Below, in pieces: positions 13,393 to 20,699 of a stretch of DNA of 20,699 bases. The stretch lies in NCBI GenBank assembly GCA_902494625.1, contig CABUUB010000030.1, positions 1-20,699 on the forward strand, written 5' to 3'. Made by a program: the position numbers and the translations under genes. Below the pieces are notes generated by a model, which had not been told where the DNA came from, did no database searches, and saw only the letters and a list, made by a program, of their open reading frames with translations. The first letter of the stretch is position 1. Every line of letters starts with the position of its first letter. The stretch comes from an uncultured Collinsella sp. (GTDB lineage: Bacteria > Actinomycetota > Coriobacteriia > Coriobacteriales > Coriobacteriaceae).

Positions 13393-14442
13393 ATGGATAA
13401 CTTGGTTCGACGTGGCTCGCATCCGCGACTTTCGGTGATCCTTGTGGTAGAAGGTTCGCCCAGCTATGCGATGCGTGCGCTCGAGAGTATCCAGAACCAA
13501 GACCTCTATGATTTGCAGATTGTCGTTGTCTGCCGCGATGCTGCGCCCGGTGTGCACTATTCGCTTCAAGTTGCTGCCGACAGGGACATCCATATTGATT
13601 TGATTGACGTCGAGGACGCGAAGCGCGGCGCTTGTCTTCGTGCCGGTTTTGATGCCTCGCGCGGGTCTCAAATCATCGCTATGAACGCCGATGAGTGGTT
13701 TGCTCCGCAGGCCCTTTCCAAGATGGTCGATATCGCGTGCGATACTGCGGCAGACATTGTGCTCCCCTCGGTGTCGCTCGATCGATACGATGCGCATCGC
13801 GAGCGTCATTCGCGCGTCTTGGATGCTGCCTCTATTGCCATAGAAGACGAGTCTTCTATGGTGACTGAGCTGCCCCAGTTGATTTTGGGCGGCCTAGTCG
13901 CTCAGGCCTCTGGCGTGATGTATAGCCGTCCGCTGTTTGAGGCATGCCTTTTGTGCGATAAGACGTTTCGCACAGTTGGGTTTATGGCGTGCGCGCTCTC
14001 GCAGGCGCAGTGCGTCTTCGGATGCGGCGACGCTTGTTTCCATGCGGCGGCACCTAAGCTTACAGATGCCTTTGATCCCACCATGTATGTTAGGGTATCC
14101 GATGACACCCGAGCGCTCGACGAGCTTGCGGACTCACTCTCGGAAGCAGATAGCGGTGGTCGGCTCAAGCTGGCAAGCCAAAAGTTCTACTTTGCCGGAC
14201 TGGTCGCCTGCATCGAGAATTTGTGTCTGAGCCCGCATGGGGTGTCGTCAATTGAGCGTTCCGCCCGCATGCGTGATATGCTCGATGCGCCTCGAACCCG
14301 TCAAATGGTCGCCGCGCTCAAAGACAACCATCGGGGACTCGGCCTGTTGTTTGGGCCGATTGCCAGCGCCAAGCCCGCGCGCTGCGTGATGTGTACGCAT
14401 CTGGCAGCTTTTCTTAACCGGACGGGCGCAAAAACCGCCTAA
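13393..14442 (+). CDS. Family-2 glycosyltransferase-like protein (function unknown)
   Basis: The 349-residue protein has a GT-A-like N-terminal half: RLSVILVVEG at residue 12, a nucleotide-binding-like beta-alpha pattern, RAGFDASRGSQIIAMNADEWF near 95-115 (landmark). That last segment is where family-2 glycosyltransferases have a D-x-D; here it reads N-A-D-E, so metal or sugar-nucleotide binding may be altered. The C-terminal half has many cysteines and no recognised domain. No membrane segment is evident. The ATG at 13393 is directly after GAGAGG with no spacing; TTG at 13402 has the same site 9 bases upstream and may be the true start. Codon use is less biased than in the ribosomal block. 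Neighbours (truA, argR) give no clue. Function is not recognised. Confidence 0.55.
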   Translation: MDNLVRRGSHPRLSVILVVEGSPSYAMRALESIQNQDLYDLQIVVVCRDAAPGVHYSLQVAADRDIHIDLIDVEDAKRGACLRAGFDASRGSQIIAMNADEWFAPQALSKMVDIACDTAADIVLPSVSLDRYDAHRERHSRVLDAASIAIEDESSMVTELPQLILGGLVAQASGVMYSRPLFEACLLCDKTFRTVGFMACALSQAQCVFGCGDACFHAAAPKLTDAFDPTMYVRVSDDTRALDELADSLSEADSGGRLKLASQKFYFAGLVACIENLCLSPHGVSSIERSARMRDMLDAPRTRQMVAALKDNHRGLGLLFGPIASAKPARCVMCTHLAAFLNRTGAKTA

Positions 14443-14574
14443 ACGGCTCATTACTAAATAAATTTGCATAGAATTGTTTCGAAATGCGTTCTTATACACA
14501 AAAGCCTTCAAATAGCGTTAAACTATTCAATCACTGAGTGATTGTCTCCGCCATCTTTTGGAGTGAGGGTTTGT
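14443..14574 (+). promoter_or_regulatory. AT-rich argR upstream region with a 17-base palindrome
   Basis: This spacer is visibly AT-rich against a GC-rich background. At 14528-14544 lies CAATCACT-G-AGTGATTG, a perfect palindrome with 8-base arms, 30 bases before the argR ATG. A smaller palindrome TTTCGAAA is at 14477-14484, flanked by GCAT (14466) and ATGC (14484). ArgR is often self-regulated from ARG boxes, but neither dyad closely matches the known AT-rich ARG box. The region ends with the ribosome binding site GGAGTGAGG (14560-14568). I could not assign a clear promoter. Confidence 0.45.
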
Positions 14575-15012
14575 ATGGCTAAAAAACGCAATGGGCGCCA
14601 GGATGCCATTAGAGATATTGTACGCAATAAGGACGTCCGCACGCAGCGCGTGCTGGTCGATGAGCTCCGTGCTATGGGCTTTGATTGCACGCAGGCGACT
14701 GTCTCTCGCGATATTGCCGATATGGGGCTGCGTAAGCTCCCTGAGGGCATCTATGTTCTGGCAGAGGACCTGCATCTGCAGCGTATGGTTTCCGAGCTCG
14801 TAACGGGCGTTCTACGTACCGATAATCTGGTTATGATCAAGGCTCAGCCTGGCACGGCTTCCGGCATCGCCGCCGCCGTTGATGCGGCAGAGTTGCCCGA
14901 TGTGCTTGGCTCGCTTGCCGGCAACGATACGATTTTGGTTATTGCCCAGACGGCCGAGGACGGCGAGCGTCTTGAGGCGCTGATCAATAAGCTGAGCAAT
15001 TCTCGCAAGTAG
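14575..15012 (+). CDS. argR: Arginine repressor ArgR
   Basis: The 145-residue protein has the winged helix-turn-helix N-terminus with ATVSRDIADMGLRKLPEG (41-58, SRDI at 44-47), and the arginine-binding oligomerisation C-terminus with GTASGIAAAVD (93-103) and GNDTILVIAQT (116-126). ArgR binds arginine as a hexamer and represses arginine biosynthesis genes, often its own as well. The ATG at 14575 follows GGAGTGAGG; an in-frame ATG at 14542 would add 11 untypical residues and lacks a ribosome binding site. No arg genes are adjacent. It converges with the penicillin-binding protein gene and has its own terminator. Confidence 0.95.
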   Translation: MAKKRNGRQDAIRDIVRNKDVRTQRVLVDELRAMGFDCTQATVSRDIADMGLRKLPEGIYVLAEDLHLQRMVSELVTGVLRTDNLVMIKAQPGTASGIAAAVDAAELPDVLGSLAGNDTILVIAQTAEDGERLEALINKLSNSRK

Positions 15013-15063
15013 GCGTGCGGGTCGTGCGCTCGGCACTGTGCGCGCTGACATAGTGGCTTGTAA

Positions 15064-15095
15064 GGGGTATCGACGTTGGTCGGTACCCCCTTTTT
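15064..15095 (+). terminator. Intrinsic terminator of argR
   Basis: GGGGTATCGAC (15064-15074) pairs with GTCGGTACCCC (15079-15089) in an 11-pair stem with one T-G wobble and a GTTG loop. One C and then five T (15091-15095) follow. Confidence 0.88.
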
Positions 15096-15140
15096 GTCTG
15101 CCGGTATAAAGACCGCCCACCACCAGGTCGCTTTAAACTA

Positions 15141-15181
15141 AAAAGGCCCCCGAGCAGTTTAATAAGCTGCTCGGGGGCCTT
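15141..15181 (-). terminator. Terminator of the penicillin-binding protein gene
   Basis: AAGGCCCCCGAGCAG (15143-15157) and CTGCTCGGGGGCCTT (15167-15181) form a perfect 15-pair stem with a 9-base loop. Read on the minus strand the stem is followed by a T-rich run (TTTTTAG), so it ends the minus-strand gene. On the plus strand the following sequence TTGTTGC is a weak T-tract; it could also act as a backup for argR. Confidence 0.88.
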
Positions 15182-15203
15182 GTTGCTTATGGCCGGATGA
15201 TTT

Positions 15204-17411
15204 CTAGCCGACCGTATCGTCAGGCGTGGGCGAGGGGTCGGGAGTGGGCGTGGGCGTAGGCGTGCCGCCATCGCCGCCGGTCGAACCACCAGTGGATCCG
15301 CCCGTCGAGCCACCGGTCGTACCGGTGCCGCCGGTGGTGTCGCCGCCCGTGGTCTCGGTGGTCGTGGTCGTCGTGGTAGTCGTTGTGGTAGTGGTTTCCT
15401 CTTCGTCCTTGTTCTCGTCCTTGTTCTCATCCTTGTCGTCGTTCTCCGTCTTCTTGGTGTTGTTGGTGCCGTAGAACTTCCAGACGCTGTTGTTCTTGTA
15501 GGTGGGAGCCGTTCCGGTCGCAAACTCCTCGCGTTCGGTACCGGTCAGAACGGTGTTCATAAACCGCTTAAAGACAGGCAGGTTGGTGCTGTCGCCCAGC
15601 AGGTCTGTGCCGTATTTTTGGATGGGGATCTCGCCCGCGGAATAGCCGGTCCACAGGGCGCACGCCAGCTGCGGGGTATAGCCGCAGAACCACAGGTTGG
15701 TGGTGTTGTCGGTGGTGCCCGTCTTGCCGGCATAAGGCTGGTTGACGCTCAGGGCACCGGCAGCACCCGTACCGCCGCCCTGCATGACGCCGGACAGAAC
15801 ATCGGTGACCGCGGCGGCCTCGCCCTCGGTAAGCACCTGTGAGGGATTGTCGGTGTGCTGGTACAGCACCGAACCGGTACGAGAGTCAATCTCGGTGATG
15901 GCGATCGGCTGGCGATAGTAGCCGCCGTTGGCAAACGTCGCGTAGGCGGCGGCCATCTCGAGCGGCGAGATCGAGCCGGTGCCGAGGGTCATGACGGGAA
16001 CGTCCTCGATGTTGTCCTTGGCGGGATCGATGCCGAGCTTTTTGACGAGTGAGATGATCTTGCTGTTGCCGACGGCTTCCGCCACCTGGATGTAGCCGGT
16101 GTTGGAGGAGTATGCCGTTGCCTGCTTAAGCGTGATATTGCCATAGCTATGGTTGGCGTAGTTTTGGACCTCGGTTGTGGTGCCCTTGGCCTTGAGCGGC
16201 GAGTTGCAGTTGAGGGTGACGTTGGGGTTCATGCCGTTTTGGATGGCAGTTGCCAGCGTAAAGGCCTTAAAGGTGGAGCCGACGGGACGCTTGCCCGTGG
16301 CATGGTTTACGTGGTTCTCGTCGGCGTTGTAGTCGTAGCCGCCCACCATGCACTTGATGTAGCCGGTCTTGGGGTCGACGACGACCATGCCCATGTCCAG
16401 GCCGTCGAGCGAGAGCGTGTCGAGCTGCTCGCGGACGGCATTCTCTGCCACCTGCTGCATCGTGGGGTCGATGGTAGTCTTGACGGTCAGGCCGCCCTTA
16501 AAGAGCACGTCGGTCGAGAACTCCTGCTCCAGCAGCTGCTTGACGTAGGAGACAAAGTAGGGCTGCGAGTATACGTCGACGCCGCTGCCCGAAATCTCGG
16601 TCACGTTGAGGGTGATGGGCTCGGCCTGTGCGGCATCGTGCTCCTCCTGCGTAATGTGGCCCAGGCGCAACATGTTGTCGAGGACCTTGTTGCGACGGGA
16701 CAGCGCCAGGTCGGGGTTGACCGTGGGGTCGTACTGCGAGGGCGAGTTGGGAAGGCCGATGAGCAGCGCGGCTTCGCTCAGGGTGAGGTCGGCGGCGCTC
16801 TTGGACAGATAGGTCTCGGCTGCGGCTTCGATGCCGTAGGCGCCGTGGCCGTAGTAGATGGTGTTGAGGTACATCATGAGGATCTCGTCTTTGGAGTACA
16901 TGTCCTCCATCTTGACGGCGATGTAGGCCTCGCGCACCTTACGCTCGATGGTCGAGTCGAACTGCTCCTCCTGCAGGATGGTGTTGCGCACCAGCTGCTG
17001 GGTGATAGTCGAGGCGCCTTCGTGTCCGCCGCCGAGGGTTGCCACCGCAGCACGCGCGATACCCCACAGGTCGATACCGCCGTGCTCGTAGAAGCGCTCG
17101 TCCTCGACGTCAACGGTGCCCTGCAGCACGTAGGGGGAGACCTCGTCCTTGGTGATGGACTTGCGGTTTTGCGTGTAGAAGCTTGCAATCTTGTTGCCGT
17201 TGCAGTCGACGATCTCGGTGGGCTCGCTCACCAGATACGCGTTGGCGTCGGTGTAGTCGGGCAGATCGGACAGCCAGCGGTTGACGTTGCCGACCATGCC
17301 GATGCCAAATGCCACGCCCGCAATCAGCAGAAAGCCCAAAAACGAGAGCAGGATTATGGGCAGAGCATGCGTCTTTGAACGGCTGCGTCCCTGTCGTTGG
17401 CGAGGACCCAT
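15204..17411 (-). CDS. Class A penicillin-binding protein (transglycosylase/transpeptidase)
   Basis: The 735-residue bifunctional peptidoglycan synthase has a short basic cytoplasmic N-terminus, one membrane segment (about 17-40), a GT51 glycosyltransferase domain with EDERFYEHGG (catalytic Glu about 103) and GASTITQQLVRN (132-143), and a transpeptidase domain with S379-x-x-K382, S435-S-N437 and K563-T-G565. After about residue 650 comes an unusual tail: acidic KDENKDENKDEEE, thirteen Thr (673-685), Gly/Thr/Ser repeats and a Pro/Thr end. The tail should be extracellular and may span or bind the wall. ATG 17411 follows GGAGGT with 7-base spacing; further upstream in-frame codons lack such a site. 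It is transcribed alone, diverging from the U32 gene. Paralogue assignment (ponA/mrcA or pbp1b type) is not possible here. Confidence 0.93.
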   Translation of the reverse strand: MGPRQRQGRSRSKTHALPIILLSFLGFLLIAGVAFGIGMVGNVNRWLSDLPDYTDANAYLVSEPTEIVDCNGNKIASFYTQNRKSITKDEVSPYVLQGTVDVEDERFYEHGGIDLWGIARAAVATLGGGHEGASTITQQLVRNTILQEEQFDSTIERKVREAYIAVKMEDMYSKDEILMMYLNTIYYGHGAYGIEAAAETYLSKSAADLTLSEAALLIGLPNSPSQYDPTVNPDLALSRRNKVLDNMLRLGHITQEEHDAAQAEPITLNVTEISGSGVDVYSQPYFVSYVKQLLEQEFSTDVLFKGGLTVKTTIDPTMQQVAENAVREQLDTLSLDGLDMGMVVVDPKTGYIKCMVGGYDYNADENHVNHATGKRPVGSTFKAFTLATAIQNGMNPNVTLNCNSPLKAKGTTTEVQNYANHSYGNITLKQATAYSSNTGYIQVAEAVGNSKIISLVKKLGIDPAKDNIEDVPVMTLGTGSISPLEMAAAYATFANGGYYRQPIAITEIDSRTGSVLYQHTDNPSQVLTEGEAAAVTDVLSGVMQGGGTGAAGALSVNQPYAGKTGTTDNTTNLWFCGYTPQLACALWTGYSAGEIPIQKYGTDLLGDSTNLPVFKRFMNTVLTGTEREEFATGTAPTYKNNSVWKFYGTNNTKKTENDDKDENKDENKDEEETTTTTTTTTTTTTETTGGDTTGGTGTTGGSTGGSTGGSTGGDGGTPTPTPTPDPSPTPDDTVG

Positions 17412-17573
17412 ATATTGACCTCCAGGTATGTCGTGCCGGACGGTGGATGTACCGTCGGGGCAGGATGGACATAAGTTATTACACGATAAACCAAACGGGG
17501 CGCGCGAGGCCTCGTGTATGCTGGAAGACGGCATTTTTCAGAGTGAATGCATACCTTGGTAAGGAGTTTGCCG
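17412..17573. promoter_or_regulatory. Divergent region between the penicillin-binding protein and U32 genes
   Basis: This 162-base region must serve both divergent genes. It contains a perfect 10-base palindrome CGAGGCCTCG at 17505-17514 and an AT-rich patch around 17470-17490. TATGCT at 17517-17522 could be a weak plus-strand -10, but no matching -35 is seen, and no convincing minus-strand promoter was found. AAGGAG at 17561-17566 is the U32 ribosome binding site. Confidence 0.3.
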
Positions 17574-19532
17574 ATGGCGATTCGGACGATGGGGCCGAAC
17601 GGACAATACGAGACAGGATTGGATGCTGCCGGTGCGGCGCTGCCCGAGCTGCTGGCGCCGGCGGGCGGACTCGACCAGATGCTTGCGGCCATCGCCGCGG
17701 GTGCCGATGCCGTCTATGCGGGGTTGGGCGGCTTTAACGCCCGTGTGAGCGCCCATGGCTTTACGGATGACGAGTTTGCGCGCGGCTGCGCCGTGGCGCA
17801 TGCCCATGGCGTGCGTGTGTACGTGACGCTCAACGTGTTCGTGTTTGACGATGAGTTGTCCGACGCGGTGGCGTTGGGAGCTCATGCGCTGGGGCTGGGC
17901 GCCGATGCTCTGATTGTCGCCGATGCCGGGTTGGCCTGCGCGCTGCGCGCGGCGATTCCCGGGGTCGAGATTCACCTGTCCACGCAGGCGGGCGTTCATA
18001 GCGAAGGTGCCGTGCGGCTTGCCACCGACGAGCTGGGGGTTGAGCGCGTGACGACGGCACGCGAGCTGACGGTCGACGAGATTGCGGCGCTATGTGCCAC
18101 GGGCGTGCCCATCGAGGTATTCTGCCACGGTGCGATTTGCATCGGATATTCGGGGGCGTGCGAGTTCTCGGCCCTGCGGCGTGGGCGCTCTGCGATGCGC
18201 GGTGATTGCACACAGCCGTGCCGTCTGGCGTACGACCTAGTGGACGAGGCGGGACAGAGCGTTGTCGCCGTCGAGGGAGATCGCCTGCTGTGTCCGCGCG
18301 ACTATCTGGGTATTGCGCATCTGCCCGAGCTTGTAGATGCTGGCGTGGCGTCGCTCAAGATCGAGGGGCGCATGAAGAACCCCGATTACGTATTCAACGT
18401 GGTGCGGGTGTGGCGCCGGGCACTCGATATGCTGTGCGACGGCGCGTGGAACCCCGGTGCCGTGGAAGAGCTTGAGCGCGAGCTGGGCCGGTCGTTTAAC
18501 CGTGGGTTTACCGACGCGTATCTGCGGGGGCGTTCGGGCGACGAGCTTATGAGCTTTGAGCGCGCAATTAACCAGGGCGTGCGCGTGGGACGCTTGGTCG
18601 CTGTGGGCCACGAAGAGGTGACCGTTGAGCTCGACGCCGCCGTGGCGGCGGGTGACACGCTCGAGATTCGGTTCTATCCGGGTGTCGACGCGCGTCCCGA
18701 TGTGCCCAAGCGCTGGCCGCAGGTGCCCTGCCCGGTGGATGCCGCAGCGGGGAAGCGCGTCGTCGTGCATTGCAAGCGTAAGGTGGACACGGGCTGCGAG
18801 GTGTACCTGATTCGCAGCGCCGGCGTGTTGAATCAGTCGGCGGCGGTGTTGGAGCGCATGCGGGCCGAGGCGAATGCGATTGCGCCCGTTGCACGTGCCG
18901 TTGAGGTGCTGCCCTTTGAGGACGTTGCGGTGGATGGCGGTGCGTCGACGGAGTTGGTGGAGTGCGCGGTTCCCGCTCGCATGGTTTTTGCTTGGCAGCT
19001 GATGGATGCCGACCCGCGCGGAGAACTCGATTTGTCCGACGCCGTTGTGGTGCTTGACGAGGTGTGCCGCACGGGTGACGCTGACCGGACCCGCTCACTG
19101 ATGCAGCGTGCCGGGCGCGTCGTCTGCCGCAACCTGGGACAGGTGGTGATCGTTCGCGAGCTAGGCGTGACGTTTGACGTGGCGGCGCCGGTGTTCTGCG
19201 CGAATCGGGCCACGCTTACCTGGCTGCGCGGACTCGGTGCGGGGCAGGTGTACTTGCCGGCCGAGTTGCTCGGCAATGATGCGGAGCGTATTGCCGAACT
19301 GGCTGCTGAACCCGGCGTCTGGGGTCCGATCGACGCCGACCGTCCCGAGCTTATGGTGTGCGAGCACTGCCTGCTGACCGCCGAGGGCGTCTGCGCCACC
19401 GATGCGACGGGGCAGGTCCATTGTCGTGACTGCTCGCGCCGTCAGCAGGCGCGCTTTTTGGTCGAACGTGACGGCACGCGTTTGCCGGTCGCCGTCGATG
19501 CATGCGGCAGGACGAGGATTTTCCTGTCGTAG
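17574..19532 (+). CDS. U32-family protein, RlhA/TrhP-like RNA hydroxylation factor
   Basis: The 652-residue protein has the U32 (collagenase-like) pattern: PELLAPAGGLDQMLAAI with GADAVYAGL (24-51), then the signature EVFCHGAICIGYSGAC (181-196) with RSAMRGDCTQPCR (205-217), and a second-domain SLKIEGRMK. Cysteines 184, 189, 196, 212 and 216 fit those that bind an iron-sulfur cluster in related proteins. Although named peptidases, members such as RlhA and TrhP act in 23S rRNA C2501 or tRNA uridine hydroxylation. The length and the long C-terminal part resemble RlhA (about 650). The end carries a cysteine group, CEHC then CRDC. ATG 17574 has AAGGAG 7 bases upstream; an in-frame ATG at 17547 lacks one. 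Peptidase activity is not implied. Confidence 0.85.
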   Translation: MAIRTMGPNGQYETGLDAAGAALPELLAPAGGLDQMLAAIAAGADAVYAGLGGFNARVSAHGFTDDEFARGCAVAHAHGVRVYVTLNVFVFDDELSDAVALGAHALGLGADALIVADAGLACALRAAIPGVEIHLSTQAGVHSEGAVRLATDELGVERVTTARELTVDEIAALCATGVPIEVFCHGAICIGYSGACEFSALRRGRSAMRGDCTQPCRLAYDLVDEAGQSVVAVEGDRLLCPRDYLGIAHLPELVDAGVASLKIEGRMKNPDYVFNVVRVWRRALDMLCDGAWNPGAVEELERELGRSFNRGFTDAYLRGRSGDELMSFERAINQGVRVGRLVAVGHEEVTVELDAAVAAGDTLEIRFYPGVDARPDVPKRWPQVPCPVDAAAGKRVVVHCKRKVDTGCEVYLIRSAGVLNQSAAVLERMRAEANAIAPVARAVEVLPFEDVAVDGGASTELVECAVPARMVFAWQLMDADPRGELDLSDAVVVLDEVCRTGDADRTRSLMQRAGRVVCRNLGQVVIVRELGVTFDVAAPVFCANRATLTWLRGLGAGQVYLPAELLGNDAERIAELAAEPGVWGPIDADRPELMVCEHCLLTAEGVCATDATGQVHCRDCSRRQQARFLVERDGTRLPVAVDACGRTRIFLS

Positions 19533-19551
19533 GTGCCGCGTCGCGTCAGTT

Positions 19552-19628
19552 TGTTATCATATGAGAGTTTATGGACTTCCAGCACCGCCGTATCCGGTGA
19601 GGGTGCTATAGCAAAAGGAGGATACCCA
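19552..19628 (+). promoter_or_regulatory. Candidate tyrS promoter and short leader
   Basis: TG-T-TATCAT at 19552-19560 fits an extended -10 (5 of 6 to TATAAT) without a clear -35. The leader that follows is about 60 bases. It has two mutually exclusive small pairings, AGCACC with GGTGCT and CACCG with CGGTG, and ends with AAAGGAGG. It is too short for a T-box and lacks the T-box and antiterminator sequences, which is worth noting since T-boxes often precede tyrS. Confidence 0.4.
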
Positions 19629-20699
19629 ATGCTGTCTGTTGACGAGCAAATGCGTATCATCACCTCGGGCGCCGCGCAGATCGTTCCCGAGGCCGACCTT
19701 CGCAAGAAGCTTGAGAAGGGCGAGCCCCTCAACATCAAGCTCGGCGTCGACCCCACCAGCCCCGACCTGCACCTGGGCCATGCCGTGCCGCTGCGCAAGA
19801 TGCGCCAGTTCCAGGACCTGGGCCACAACGTCACCCTTATCATCGGCAACGGCACCGCGCTGATCGGCGACCCCTCGGGCAAGAACTCCACGCGTCCGCA
19901 GCTTTCGCAGGAGCAGATCGAGGCCAACGCCGAGACCTACGTGAGCCAGGCCATGAAGATCCTGGACCCCGAGAAGACCACCATCGTGCACAACGGCGAT
20001 TGGATCCTTTCGATGGATCTGGCCGGCCTGCTACAGGTGTGCTCCAAGTTCACCGTCGCCCGCATTCTTGAGCGCGACGACTTTACCAAGCGCTACCAGT
20101 CTCAGACGCCGATCGCCCTGCACGAGTTCCTGTATCCCGTGATGCAGGCTTTCGACTCCGTGCAGATCAAGGCTGACGTGGAGATGGGCGGCACCGATCA
20201 GCTCTTCAACCTGCTCGCCGGCCGTGAGCTCATGGAGAAGATGGGCATGGAGCCGCAGATTGCGCTCACCATGCCGCTGCTCGAGGGCACCGATGGCGTC
20301 CGTAAGATGTCCAAGTCCTACGGTAACTACATCGGCCTGACCGACGCGCCCAAGGATATGTTCGGCAAGACCATGTCCATCCCCGACGAGATGATTGGCA
20401 AGTACTACCGCCTGGCGAGCTCGCTCACCCCGGCCGAGGTCGACAAGATCGACGCTGCTCTGGCCGACGGCTCTGCCGATCCCTATGAGCTCAAGCGCGC
20501 TCTGGGCCGCGACCTGTGCGACACCTACCACGGCGTCGGCGCCGGCGACGAGGCCCAGGCCGAGTTCGACCGCGTGTTCAAGGAGGGCCAGCTCGCCGAC
20601 TTCCCCGAGAAGCATGTTGAGCTGACCGTCAACGACGAGGGCCAGATCTACCTCGCCGGCCTGCTCAAGGACCTGGGCCTTTCGGCCAGCGCCGGTCAG
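19629..20699 (+). CDS. tyrS: Tyrosyl-tRNA synthetase (partial, C-terminus cut by the window)
   Basis: The first 357 residues are visible and the frame stays open to the last base. They cover the class I catalytic domain: KLGVDPTSPDLHLGH (37-51) with the HIGH-type motif HLGH at 48-51, IGDPSGK (79-85), and the KMSKS loop exactly at 226-230. The enzyme charges tRNA-Tyr with tyrosine in the cytoplasm. A true KMSKS places it with the TyrZ-like bacterial subgroup, whereas the commonest form has KFGKS. The missing C-terminus should hold the S4-like tRNA-binding domain. AAAGGAGG lies before the ATG at 19629. Codon bias is strong, as in the ribosomal block, consistent with high expression. Confidence 0.96.
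   Translation, partial: MLSVDEQMRIITSGAAQIVPEADLRKKLEKGEPLNIKLGVDPTSPDLHLGHAVPLRKMRQFQDLGHNVTLIIGNGTALIGDPSGKNSTRPQLSQEQIEANAETYVSQAMKILDPEKTTIVHNGDWILSMDLAGLLQVCSKFTVARILERDDFTKRYQSQTPIALHEFLYPVMQAFDSVQIKADVEMGGTDQLFNLLAGRELMEKMGMEPQIALTMPLLEGTDGVRKMSKSYGNYIGLTDAPKDMFGKTMSIPDEMIGKYYRLASSLTPAEVDKIDAALADGSADPYELKRALGRDLCDTYHGVGAGDEAQAEFDRVFKEGQLADFPEKHVELTVNDEGQIYLAGLLKDLGLSASAGQ

Noticed and set aside
15226..15474. Plus-strand Pro/Val-rich frame opposite the Thr/Gly/Pro tail
   Set aside because: It is the reverse complement of the repetitive tail and has no independent support.
16149..17378. 409-codon plus-strand frame opposite the penicillin-binding protein
   Set aside because: Low-complexity Val/Gly/Leu composition typical of an antisense shadow; the minus-strand gene has all catalytic motifs.
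19533..19628. T-box riboswitch upstream of tyrS
   Set aside because: The spacer is only 96 bases and lacks the specifier stem and conserved T-box sequence.

Overview
The window is high-GC chromosomal DNA with strong C/G-ending codon bias, frequent GTG and TTG starts and strong AGGAG-type ribosome binding sites. Gene order (spc and alpha ribosomal operons fused through secY-adk-map-infA-rpmJ), an S4 without zinc cysteines, a zinc-type S14, an ArgR and a selenium/molybdenum hydroxylase maturation cluster suggest an anaerobic actinobacterium. I favour Coriobacteriia, probably Collinsella-like. That assignment is inference from gene content and style; no search was run.

Layout. (1) Bases 1-2287: maturation genes for selenium-dependent molybdenum hydroxylases, namely the start of yqeC on the minus strand, diverging from yqeB and an XdhC-family gene on the plus strand, with a dyad-rich promoter region between. 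(2) Bases 2288-2598: a gene-free stretch with a long imperfect inverted repeat, a candidate promoter and a strongly structured leader. (3) Bases 2599-12323: the distal spc operon and the alpha operon in one direction: rplE, rpsN, rpsH, rplF, rplR, rpsE, rpmD, rplO, secY, adk, map, infA, rpmJ, rpsM, rpsK, rpsD, rpoA, rplQ. They end at a clear intrinsic terminator with a TTCG tetraloop. (4) Bases 12416-15012: truA, a degenerate family-2 glycosyltransferase-like gene, and argR. (5) Bases 15204-17411: a bifunctional class A penicillin-binding protein on the minus strand, convergent with argR; each has its own terminator. (6) Bases 17574-20699: a U32-family protein (RlhA/TrhP-like) and the first 357 codons of tyrS.

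The ribosomal block makes the ribosome (L5, S14, S8, L6, L18, S5, L30, L15, L36, S13, S11, S4, L17), the translocon (SecY), nascent-chain processing (Map), initiation (IF-1), nucleotide balance (Adk) and transcription (RpoA). TruA, the U32 protein and TyrS add tRNA and probable rRNA/tRNA modification and tRNA charging.

Most of the window is conserved housekeeping DNA. The least ordinary parts are the break upstream of rplE (selenium/molybdenum genes where rplN-rplX are usually found), the 2295-2381 inverted repeat, the orphan glycosyltransferase-like gene between truA and argR, and the Thr/Gly/Pro tail of the penicillin-binding protein. I see no convincing new multi-gene system, no tRNA or rRNA gene, no CRISPR array and no transposase.
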